Part shown: positions 6,003-11,864 of the stretch, piece by piece
Layout of the letters: each line of letters starts with the position of its first letter
How positions within the stretch are numbered: the first letter of the stretch is position 1
DNA from: Pseudomonadota bacterium
Lineage (GTDB): Bacteria; Pseudomonadota; Gammaproteobacteria; Steroidobacterales; Steroidobacteraceae
Assembly (NCBI GenBank): GCA_023391335.1
Contig: JAEWBG010000034.1
Span: 1-15,627, forward strand
Direction: 5' to 3'
DNA: 15,627 bases
Translations under genes and position numbers: made by a program
Notes under the pieces: model-generated
The model's input: the letters and a program-made list of their open reading frames with translations, nothing else
What the model was told of the DNA's origin: nothing
Database searches by the model: none

Positions 6003-6419
6003 ATGGTCGATCCAATATTCCACGGCCGCTGTCTCTGCGGCGCAGTGACTTTCGAGATCAAGGGACCGTTCCAGCGCATGGTGCACTGCCATTGCTCGCG
6101 CTGCCGACGCGGTACAGGCACCGGACATGCGACGAACTTGATCGCCAATCCCGACCAGCTGAAGTGGCTGTCGGGAGAGGAGAGCATCACCCGCTTCGAT
6201 CTGCCTGAAGCGAAGAGCTTTGCGAAGTGGTTTTGCAGCCGCTGCGGATGTCCGCTGCCACGGCCGAGTCGCAGCGGCAAGCTCGTCGTGCCGGCGGGTT
6301 CTCTGGATGCAGCGCCGAGCGACTTGCCGATCGACCACATCTTCTGGGGCTCACGCGCTGATTGGGCGTGCGAAGCGGGAGATGCTGCGACCCACGAGAC
6401 GTATCCCACGTCGTGGTAA
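6003..6419 (+). CDS. GFA family protein (CENP-V/GFA zinc-binding domain)
   Basis: This 138-aa single-domain protein matches the glutathione-dependent formaldehyde-activating enzyme (GFA) fold. Zinc-ligand cysteines occur in the expected clusters: GRCLCGAV (Cys10, Cys12), HCHCSRCRR (Cys29, Cys31, Cys34) and FCSRCGCPL (Cys78, Cys81, with Cys83). In Paracoccus Gfa the domain binds zinc and was proposed to speed the reaction of formaldehyde with glutathione; most homologues are untested, so only the fold is claimed. It is cytosolic with no signal peptide. The Shine-Dalgarno is loose (GGTGGAG at 5985-5991, 11 nt from the ATG). It converges on the DUF1080 gene, with inverted CACGGAG repeats in between. 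Confidence 0.9.
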   Translation: MVDPIFHGRCLCGAVTFEIKGPFQRMVHCHCSRCRRGTGTGHATNLIANPDQLKWLSGEESITRFDLPEAKSFAKWFCSRCGCPLPRPSRSGKLVVPAGSLDAAPSDLPIDHIFWGSRADWACEAGDAATHETYPTSW

Positions 6420-6435
6420 ATCAGGAAAGAGCCAG

Positions 6436-6463
6436 TTCCACGGAGATCACAGAGCACACGGAG
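6436..6463 (+). repeat. CACGGAG-type repeat, plus orientation
   Basis: ttccacggagatcacagagcacacggag starts about 20 bp after the GFA stop codon. It faces an inverted partner at 6559-6585. Confidence 0.75.
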
Positions 6464-6558
6464 GGCAAGAAAATCGACGTGACTGTTGCGCTGCGCCGAT
6501 TCTATTCAGCAATAAAGATGATCGGCAGAGTACCTGACGCATACTTCTGAACAGTATG

Positions 6559-6585
6559 CTCCGTGCTCTCCGTGTCCTCCGTGGA
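6559..6585 (-). repeat. CACGGAG-type repeat, minus orientation
   Basis: On the minus strand it reads ctccacggaggacacggagagcacggag, four units at a 9-nt period. With 6436-6463 it could form a long hairpin of about 100-nt loop in the transcript of either convergent gene. Confidence 0.8.
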
Positions 6586-6609
6586 GAAACTCTTAGTCTT
6601 TTGGGGTCG

Positions 6610-7974
6610 CTAAAACCCCCGCACCTTGACGCTGCGGAAGTGCACCTCATCCCCATGATCCTGCAGCAGCAAATGGCCACGGATCGCCTCGCCAAATAGC
6701 GGATAGCCTTTGAACTTGCTGTTCGCAACGAGCTTGCGATATTCACGCGAGCCGCGTGTGTACTCGAGGACCTTCACGCCATTGAGCCAATGCTCAACGC
6801 GATTGTCGGAATGCGCGACGATGCGAGCGTGCTGCCATTCCCCGACTTTTGGTGCGATCCCGACGTTGGTACGCATCTGCATCCGCGGAATCATGTCGTA
6901 CAGGGAGGCGAGCGTGCGATTGCCGTTCACGCCTTGTTTTGCGTCCGGGTGATTCTCGTCGTCCAAGAGCTGGTATTCCAGCCAGAGCGGCGCGCTGTGA
7001 TGCGGATCCGATGCATCCGTCACGAAGTACATGATGCCGCTATTGGCGCCCTTGGTCAGTTTGAACTCGAGCTGCATCTCAAATGAGGCAAACGTGTCGT
7101 CGGTGATGATGTCGCCACCGCCGCCTGTCACCACCAGTTCGCCGTTCTCGATCTTCCATCCTGACTTCGGGAATCCGCCGCCATTCACGCTACGCCAACC
7201 ATGCGTGGTCTTGCCGTCCCATAGCAATTTCCATCCTTGCGCGGCTTCGGCTGGATCGAGATTGTTCGCAATGGCATTGCGAACAAAAATCGGATCGGCC
7301 GGTGCGGGTTTCAAGTTCTGTTCTTGCACACGCAAATTGCGCCACATCGTGCGGCGGCCTTGTTCCTCAGGCTTGTTCTTCTCGATCATGTGAACTTGCA
7401 GCGCGATGAATCCCTGCGGCCACATGTCATCGATGATGTAAGAGACGGGATAACCGTTGATCCACACGCGCATCGAATGTCCGATGGCCTCGATGCGGTA
7501 GTGATTCCACTCGCCGTATTTGTAGAGATCGCCGATCGGGTTCAGCGTGCCGGGATACAGCCAGCCGCGACCCGCTTCGTCGTAAATGCCGCCGCTCCAT
7601 TCCTTGTCGGACGGATCGACATCCGCTTGATATCCGTGCACTCGGCCATTGCGATCCTTGGGGTCGCTCAGGCTTCGAAACTGCACGCCGCTGTTCGTGG
7701 GGCCAACGTCCTGCTTGATGTCGAATTCGAGAACGAAGTCTTTGAAGGTGCGGTCGGTCGCCAGGAACGAGTTCCACTCGTCGATCTTCGAGGTACCGAC
7801 GATGCAGCCGTCCTGCACTTCGAACTTTGCAGTGCCGTTGAGCTGATGCCAGCCGTTGAGCGTCTTGCCGTCGAACAGCGAAATCCAAGCGCCATTGTCT
7901 GCGGCGTGTACCGTGCCGAACGTCAGAAAGGACGCGGCGAACGCAAACCATTGCATCGAACGCACGGCAGCCAT
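6610..7974 (-). CDS. Exported two-domain DUF1080 (3-keto-disaccharide hydrolase) protein
   Basis: This 454-aa product has a signal peptide (core FAFAASFLTFGTV, cut after HA at about residue 25) and two copies of the DUF1080 (PF06439) concanavalin-like fold. Each copy opens with the same hallmark: ISLFDGKTLNGW near residue 31 and KLLWDGKTTHGW near 246. Each is followed by an N-S-G motif on the strand that lines the cleft (TNSGVQFRS, ANSGIMYFV). Family members hydrolyse 3-keto-glycosides made by sugar 3-dehydrogenases, and are frequent in Bacteroidetes and Planctomycetes. I start at ATG 7974, after a G-rich GTGGGGG; the upstream GTG at 8007 would add 11 residues ahead of a good signal peptide. 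No dehydrogenase gene is adjacent. Two domains suggest one may serve only for binding. Confidence 0.9.
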   Translation of the reverse strand: MAAVRSMQWFAFAASFLTFGTVHAADNGAWISLFDGKTLNGWHQLNGTAKFEVQDGCIVGTSKIDEWNSFLATDRTFKDFVLEFDIKQDVGPTNSGVQFRSLSDPKDRNGRVHGYQADVDPSDKEWSGGIYDEAGRGWLYPGTLNPIGDLYKYGEWNHYRIEAIGHSMRVWINGYPVSYIIDDMWPQGFIALQVHMIEKNKPEEQGRRTMWRNLRVQEQNLKPAPADPIFVRNAIANNLDPAEAAQGWKLLWDGKTTHGWRSVNGGGFPKSGWKIENGELVVTGGGGDIITDDTFASFEMQLEFKLTKGANSGIMYFVTDASDPHHSAPLWLEYQLLDDENHPDAKQGVNGNRTLASLYDMIPRMQMRTNVGIAPKVGEWQHARIVAHSDNRVEHWLNGVKVLEYTRGSREYRKLVANSKFKGYPLFGEAIRGHLLLQDHGDEVHFRSVKVRGF

Positions 7975-8000
7975 CGAAACCCCCACGATGATTCTTGTTT

Positions 8001-8018
8001 GCGACACACGCGTGTCGC
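8001..8018. promoter_or_regulatory. Palindrome upstream of the DUF1080 gene (operator candidate)
   Basis: GCGACAC (8001-8007) and GTGTCGC (8012-8018) are perfect 7-bp arms around ACGC. The core ACACGCGTGT (8006-8015) is itself a perfect palindrome in a slightly shifted register. It lies 27 bp before the DUF1080 start codon, in the 94-bp gap after the MBL gene. No U-tract follows, so an operator or leader hairpin is likelier than a terminator. Confidence 0.45.
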
Positions 8019-8068
8019 GAGCATGAATATCACGGAAGCTTCGATGGCGTAATCCGTGCTGACGCTTC

Positions 8069-8893
8069 TTATCCCTGCGCTCGCCGCAGCGCTTTCTCGC
8101 GCGGCGGAATTTTTAGCGTGACGCCTGCGCGCACAGCGCTGAGCCGCGGTGCAATTCCGAGCGCAGTGAATGTCTTGACGAGATCGTCTTGCGACTGGCT
8201 GAAGTGTGCCCAGCCTTCATGATGAACCGGCACGATGGCCGAATCGCTGAACTTCATCGCGGCCGTCGCCGCATCGTTGGTGTTCATCGTCAAATAGAAC
8301 GGCCCACGCGCCGTCAATGCGCCGCCCGCAAACAGTATGACGACTCTTGGATTGAACCGATTCGCGACCTCTTGGGTCCCCTCGTACCAAACCGTATCGC
8401 CGGTGACGTAGATGAGATCTTCGCCTGTATCGAGGGAGGTCACGACGAATCCAACGACATCGCCGCTGAGTTTTTCGATGCCGACAGGACCGTGACGTGC
8501 CGGTGTGGCGGTGATCTTGAGCCTCTTGCCAGCTGGCGTTTTGATGACGCGTTCGTCCCACGGAGCCAAACCGACGACGTTGCCACCTAATCTCTCCGCG
8601 CCGATTCTGGTGGTGAACACGTTCGGGACCGTTCGTATCAACTCTCGACCCGAGTTGTCGAGGTTATCCGGGTGTTGATCGTGGCTGACGAGGGCAGCGT
8701 CCAGCCGCGGCAACGCCGCGCGATCCAAGCCGGGGTCTTTCAGCTTGTGGAGCGAAATCGCCCCTACCTTATATTCGCCGCCCGCAGCATCGAACGTCGG
8801 GTCAGTGATGAAGTAAAAGCCGTCGATATTCACGATGGCCGTGGGGCCGCCCACGTAAGTGACTTCGACAACGGGTGCATCGATCAGCGGCAT
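8069..8893 (-). CDS. MBL-fold metallo-hydrolase (UlaG-like branch)
   Basis: This 274-aa cytosolic protein is of the metallo-beta-lactamase superfamily, closest in style to UlaG-like lactonases and YtkL-type hydrolases. Metal-site landmarks in order: SHDQHPDNLD (His71, Asp72, His74, Asp76), ARHGP (His134), TGDTVW (Asp166) and VPVHHEGWAHF (His224/His225). The first motif differs from the standard HxHxDH in spacing and in ending D-N rather than D-H. I believe this variant defines a subgroup of unknown substrate. The start at ATG 8893 follows a GGAG by 6 nt. It diverges from the GlxA-type regulator with 87 bp between starts, so that protein may control it. The next gene on the strand (DUF1080) follows after 94 bp. 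Confidence 0.88.
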   Translation of the reverse strand: MPLIDAPVVEVTYVGGPTAIVNIDGFYFITDPTFDAAGGEYKVGAISLHKLKDPGLDRAALPRLDAALVSHDQHPDNLDNSGRELIRTVPNVFTTRIGAERLGGNVVGLAPWDERVIKTPAGKRLKITATPARHGPVGIEKLSGDVVGFVVTSLDTGEDLIYVTGDTVWYEGTQEVANRFNPRVVILFAGGALTARGPFYLTMNTNDAATAAMKFSDSAIVPVHHEGWAHFSQSQDDLVKTFTALGIAPRLSAVRAGVTLKIPPREKALRRAQG

Positions 8894-8969
8894 AGTCTGC
8901 TCCGGTGGTTAAGGTGCGACTAAATTACCCACTTGATCTATTCGGAAGCAGTGGCATTCTTGCCCTCCT

Positions 8970-8975
8970 GGAGGT
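8970..8975 (+). promoter_or_regulatory. Ribosome binding site deciding a GTG start
   Basis: GGAGGT lies 5 nt before GTG 8981 and decides that start over the TTG at 8933, which has no site. It is also the right half of the small palindrome CCTCC-T-GGAGG (8964-8974). Confidence 0.7.
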
Positions 8976-8980
8976 CAAAC

Positions 8981-9976
8981 GTGCCAAGCCCTAAAACTGC
9001 CAAGATACGCATCGCCATACTCTTGGGCGATCGATCCGCCCCCGGGCTGGCTCTGCTCGCGCGCGACGTGTTCCGGCGCGCAAATAGATTGCTTGCCGAT
9101 GAGCGTTATCAGATCGAGTTCGTCAGCGCGAACGCGAGCCGCCAGAAGCAATTCGACGGTCTGTCGATCGAGACCAAGCCGCTGCGCGGTCGTTACGACT
9201 ACTTGATCGTGCCGCCCTTCGATGGGTTCACCGAGGATCAATATCCTGATGAGCGCGACGTCCGCTGTGTTCAAGCACAATCGGACAAAGGCACGGTGAT
9301 CGCCTCTGCATGCCTGGGCGCGTTGGTGCTCGCGTCTGCGGGGATGTTGGATGGCAAGGATGCGACGACACATTGGGCCTGGGCGTCGGTCGCGCGAACA
9401 CGTCATCCGGCGGTGAATTGGTCGCCGAGCCGCATGATTTGCGATCAACACACCGTGATTACGGCTGGCGGCTATCTTGCTGCGGTCGATTTGGCACTGC
9501 ATATCGTAGGCAAGACCACGCGCCGCGAAATCGCGCATCAACTCGGTCAGAGACTGCTGGCTGACAGCGTGCGCCAGAAGCAGTCGGTGTACGCGCAGAC
9601 GCTGATCGATCCGACCGTCGAGCACGAAGAACTCAGTGCAATCGGTAAGTGGATCGATCGCCACCTGGATCAGGCGCTCGATGCGGAGCTGTTGGCGAAA
9701 CGATGCAACATGAGCCTGCGCACGTTCCATCGTCGCTTCGCGGAAGTGTTCGGAACCACGCCGCGCAAATTCGTCCAGGTCAAACGCGTCGAGCGTGTGC
9801 AAGAACTGCTGCGCAAGACAACAAAGAGCATCGAACAGATCGTCAGTGAAGTCGGCGTCAGCGATCCGGTCTCATTTCGGCGCGTCTTCCAACGCGAACT
9901 CGGTTTTTCCCCCGCTGAATTTCGCCGCAAACTTCGCCGCGAGCAAACGTACTTGAGCGAGCAAACGCATGCCTGA
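8981..9976 (+). CDS. GlxA-family transcriptional regulator (DJ-1/PfpI-like domain plus AraC HTH)
   Basis: This 331-aa regulator has an N-terminal GATase1/DJ-1-like domain (about residues 8-180). Its nucleophile elbow is SACLGALVLASAGMLDGKDA with Cys111, followed by the family's TTHW. The C-terminal AraC/XylS DNA-binding domain (about 220-320) has both helix-turn-helix units: ELLAKRCNMSLRTFHRRFAE, then IVSEVGVSDPVSFRRVFQRE, ending GFSPAEFRR. GlxA-type proteins sense small molecules and usually activate neighbouring catabolic genes. The divergent MBL hydrolase is the obvious candidate target. Translation starts at GTG 8981 (spacing 5 nt from GGAGGT). The 3' end overlaps the DUF1653 gene by 8 nt. 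Confidence 0.92.
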   Translation: MPSPKTAKIRIAILLGDRSAPGLALLARDVFRRANRLLADERYQIEFVSANASRQKQFDGLSIETKPLRGRYDYLIVPPFDGFTEDQYPDERDVRCVQAQSDKGTVIASACLGALVLASAGMLDGKDATTHWAWASVARTRHPAVNWSPSRMICDQHTVITAGGYLAAVDLALHIVGKTTRREIAHQLGQRLLADSVRQKQSVYAQTLIDPTVEHEELSAIGKWIDRHLDQALDAELLAKRCNMSLRTFHRRFAEVFGTTPRKFVQVKRVERVQELLRKTTKSIEQIVSEVGVSDPVSFRRVFQRELGFSPAEFRRKLRREQTYLSEQTHA

Positions 9977-10205
9977 TTCGCCCGGCACCATTTCCGAGTT
10001 GCGGCCCGGCCGCTATCGACACTTCAAAGGTAAGGAGTACCGCGTGTTTCGCGTTGCGCGTCATTCCGAAACCATGCAACCGATGGTCGTGTATCAAACG
10101 CTGTATGGCGATTTCAGTTGGTGGGTTCGGCCACTCGAGATGTTCACTGAGTTCGTGGAGCATGAGGGCAAGCGGGTGCGCCGCTTTGAGTTTGTCGAAG
10201 AGTAG
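9969..10205 (+). CDS. DUF1653-family protein
   Basis: This 78-aa protein matches DUF1653: GRYRHFKGKEYRVFRVARHS, then MVVYQTLYGDFSWWVRPLEMF, with the conserved YR..KG..Y.V, VVYQ..YG and WVRP blocks. The fold is small and beta-rich and the function unknown. Its ATG lies inside the last codons of the regulator gene (8-nt overlap in another frame), which implies translational coupling. I see no separate Shine-Dalgarno at the right distance. A CACGGAG repeat cluster begins 7 bp after the stop. Confidence 0.9.
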   Translation: MPDSPGTISELRPGRYRHFKGKEYRVFRVARHSETMQPMVVYQTLYGDFSWWVRPLEMFTEFVEHEGKRVRRFEFVEE

Positions 10206-10211
10206 GAGTAA

Positions 10212-10254
10212 CCACGGAGAACACGGAGAACACGGAGAACACGGAGGACACGAA
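10212..10254 (+). repeat. CACGGAG-type tandem repeat (longest run)
   Basis: Four to five units of CACGGAGAA at a strict 9-nt period, the last degenerating to cacgaag. Because 9 is three codons, one frame reads through it as repeated His-Gly-Glu. A ggacgcaacacaa motif follows 17 bp later, as in the composite units. Confidence 0.88.
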
Positions 10255-10392
10255 GAGTGGGAGAGGAAGTCGGACGCAACACAAAGAACACATAAAAGTT
10301 GCTAGACGGATGACGAGGATGACGGATCGCTGAGCCTCTCGGAGCGCATGCTTGGATGTAGCTTGCGAATCGTGAGCGTCACTCTGGCCCTT

Positions 10393-10421
10393 CCCCAGCC
10401 TTTTGCGGGGGAAGGCTGGGG
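10393..10421. repeat. REP-like hairpin
   Basis: CCCCAGCCTT (10393-10402) and AAGGCTGGGG (10412-10421) are perfect 10-bp arms around a 9-nt loop, flanked by ccctt and gaggg. I recall similar ccttccccagcc...gcgggggaaggctgggg palindromes as common intergenic elements in proteobacterial genomes. It could also stop transcription arriving from either side. Confidence 0.7.
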
Positions 10422-10546
10422 AGAGGGCGTTCCAAGGTTGACGGCCGTGAGTTGTCGTTTGGGGGGAAGAACGAGCCGTTGGCGAGCTACACCGTACACC
10501 TCACCCGCGCACGCACATATTTATTAGGTCTAAAGATTGGATGCCC

Positions 10547-10582
10547 CCATCCTAGCCTTCCCCCGTGGAGCACGAGGGAAGG
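10547..10582. repeat. Diverged relative of the ccttcccc hairpin
   Basis: The sequence contains tagccttcccccg and then gggaaggg. CCTTCCC (10556-10562) and GGGAAGG (10576-10582) pair perfectly around a 13-nt loop. The order is like that at 10393-10421, but the inner part is replaced by tggagcacga. Confidence 0.45.
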
Positions 10583-10636
10583 GACAAGAACGTGTGGGTA
10601 CCTACGAAAACACAAGAACAGATTTCTCGGCTCCGG

Positions 10637-10665
10637 TCATCCTGTCAATTCTGTTCATCCTGTCC
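10637..10665 (+). repeat. tcatcctgtc tandem repeat
   Basis: tcatcctgtcaattctgttcatcctgtc contains three CTGTnnA-like units at a 9-nt period. I recall the same catcctgtcaatcctgtc type from other proteobacterial intergenic regions. The 9-nt period is the same as in the CACGGAG family. Confidence 0.6.
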
Positions 10666-10714
10666 AACCTCTTAAGTCTTGCTCTAGTGCGTGACTGGTG
10701 ACGAGTCAGACGCT

Positions 10715-10739
10715 GCTTCGACAAGCTCAGCGCGAACGG
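10715..10739 (+). repeat. ttcgacaagctcag element
   Basis: cttcgacaagctcagcgcgaac matches, from memory, a dispersed palindrome half found in many bacterial genomes. Only one arm is present here, so it looks like a remnant. Confidence 0.5.
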
Positions 10740-10827
10740 AGGTAGGGTATTGACGTTCGGTTCTAGATCACCCGAAGCGCTCACGCGACAAAGCTGGCGC
10801 TCACTTACTCACATCTTCTATGCGAGC

Positions 10828-10897
10828 TTTGTGTTGCGTTCGTTCGGATTCGCTCATCCCTCCGTGATCTCCGTGTCCTCCGTGTGAAATCCGATTC
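10828..10897 (-). repeat. Composite repeat relative, minus orientation
   Basis: On the minus strand it reads agaatcggatttcacacggag, then gacacggagatcacggag, and later gaacgcaacacaaagc. This is the head and ggacgcaacaca-like blocks of units A/B in the same order with the middle lost. Confidence 0.8.
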
Positions 10898-10948
10898 TCT
10901 TCATCTCGCCGCACTGCGGCGCTTTCAATCCATTTCTGAATCGAATTG

Positions 10949-11806
10949 TCAGAGGTCTTGTTCTCTGGGAACTCTGTGTGCTCCGTTTGAGATTCCTGTC
11001 ACCGTTCGATCCGCACTCAGCCGCAACATTAAATCCGCACGCGAGGGCATCTCTTTCAGAATGTGCCGAGTGAGGCGTTCATAGTGCTGCACGAAGCGAT
11101 CGATTTGCGCATCGCTCATCGCACCAGATGCATCCAAGCCTTGCGATAGCAATCGATCGCGAAGCGCATGCTCTTGCTGTTTACGCCATCCCGCGACGAC
11201 CTCGAAATTGGGTGCTGCCAATAACACGAGCGCATCGAGGTAGCTGAACAGCGCTTGATACTCCGACGCGAGTCGCTCGTTAGCGTACGTTCGCCAGATG
11301 CGATTCGGATCGTCGCGTCGTTCAAGATCGTTGGTGGGTTCAACGAGTTCTTCGGGGAGTTGCGGGCGCGCACCGACGCACCAGCCTTCGAACAACACCA
11401 CATCCAACGGTGTATCGATATGCGTCCAGATCTCTGGCGGGGCACGATCATCGCAAGCCTTGTCAAATCTTGGCACGAGGAACGCTTGCTGCTGCCGGGC
11501 TCGCTGCAACAGATCGATGCCCAATTGGACCTCATGCGTGCCGGGTACGCCGCGCGTTTTCAGCAGCGGGTGCACCTTTGCCGCAAGGGCGGCACGATCC
11601 GCAGCCGACAGGTAGATGTCGTCCAACGCCAACGTCGCCGCCCGCAGACCGCGTTCGCCCAGGATCGAAATCAGTTGATCGCAAGCAGTAGACTTGCCGC
11701 TGCCCTGTGCGCCGCAAATGCCGACGATGTACGGAAATCGCTCGCGGGTCCGTAACCTCTCCGTCACGAACTGCGCGATGCAACGGGCCGCCGGGGTGAT
11801 GTCCAT
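10949..11806 (-). CDS. P-loop kinase, D-glycerate 3-kinase type
   Basis: The 285-aa product resembles the plant GLYK/yeast Tda10 family of P-loop kinases, which phosphorylate D-glycerate or related small substrates with ATP. Motifs: Walker A GAQGSGKST (residues 32-40), LDDIYLS (61-67), HPLLKTRGVPGTHEV (79-93) and FEGWCVGARPQ (139-149), all in family order. Bacterial members are mostly annotated just as kinase, so the substrate is inferred. It is cytosolic. No Shine-Dalgarno is visible before ATG 11806; a 20-bp palindrome sits there instead. The last ~12 residues (GAHRVPREQDL) are encoded by sequence resembling the CACGGAG repeats, so the natural C-terminus has probably been replaced. It diverges from the hydrolase gene by 58 bp. 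Confidence 0.82.
   Translation of the reverse strand: MDITPAARCIAQFVTERLRTRERFPYIVGICGAQGSGKSTACDQLISILGERGLRAATLALDDIYLSAADRAALAAKVHPLLKTRGVPGTHEVQLGIDLLQRARQQQAFLVPRFDKACDDRAPPEIWTHIDTPLDVVLFEGWCVGARPQLPEELVEPTNDLERRDDPNRIWRTYANERLASEYQALFSYLDALVLLAAPNFEVVAGWRKQQEHALRDRLLSQGLDASGAMSDAQIDRFVQHYERLTRHILKEMPSRADLMLRLSADRTVTGISNGAHRVPREQDL
10970..10995 (-). repeat. Degenerate CACGGAG repeat inside the kinase 3' end
   Basis: On the minus strand it reads aatctcaaacggagcacacagagttcccagag. This resembles three 9-nt units followed by gtt, the same order as CACGGAG units followed by gttttcaagg in copy A. It lies within the last dozen codons of the kinase gene. Confidence 0.5.
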
Positions 11807-11826
11807 GCGCGAATCATAGTTCGCGC
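11807..11826. promoter_or_regulatory. Palindrome at the kinase start, with a third half-site (operator or mRNA hairpin)
   Basis: GCGCGAA (11807-11813) and TTCGCGC (11820-11826) are perfect 7-bp arms with a 6-bp spacer, directly abutting the kinase ATG (11806). A further AGTTCGCG copy at 11836-11843 repeats 11818-11825 at an 18-bp spacing, closer to the hydrolase gene. It could be a repressor site serving both divergent genes, or a hairpin in the kinase leader. Confidence 0.5.
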
Positions 11827-11864
11827 CGATCTTTAAGTTCGCGTGAGTTGCATAAGGAGTCGAG

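Larger units (their letters stand above)
10206..10948. other. 743-bp non-coding repeat island
   Basis: Several unrelated dispersed-repeat types are packed here: CACGGAG cluster (10212-10254), ggacgcaacaca (10272-10283), a cccttccccagcc hairpin (10393-10421) and a weaker relative (10547-10582), a tcatcctgtc tandem (10637-10665), a cttcgacaagctcagcgcgaac element (10715-10736), and an inverted composite repeat (10828-10897). I see no protein-like frame and no RNA gene. The DUF1653 transcript and the kinase transcript converge on this stretch. Confidence 0.7.

Noticed and set aside
6603..6619. GGGGT/ACCCC hairpin over the DUF1080 stop codon
   Set aside because: Only five base pairs, and on the minus strand it is followed by A-rich rather than U-rich sequence, so a terminator call is not supported.
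7237..8052. Long plus-strand frame (271 aa) opposite the DUF1080 gene
   Set aside because: It is antisense to a strongly supported gene, has Arg/Val-rich composition typical of GC-driven shadow frames, and shows no motif.
8975..9802. Long minus-strand frame (275 aa) opposite the GlxA-type regulator
   Set aside because: It is a shadow of the regulator, whose two domains are both recognisable on the plus strand.
10212..10254. Possible CRISPR array
   Set aside because: Units are 9 nt with no unique spacers, and no cas genes are in the window.
10054..10305. Open frame running from the DUF1653 gene into the repeat array
   Set aside because: It is out of frame with DUF1653 and composed of repeat-derived His-Gly-Glu residues; the overlapping DUF1653 frame is clearly the real one.
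10452..10694. 80-aa frame in the repeat island
   Set aside because: It runs through a tcatcctgtc repeat (His-Pro-Val-like residues) and the ccttcccc element; no start signal or family likeness.
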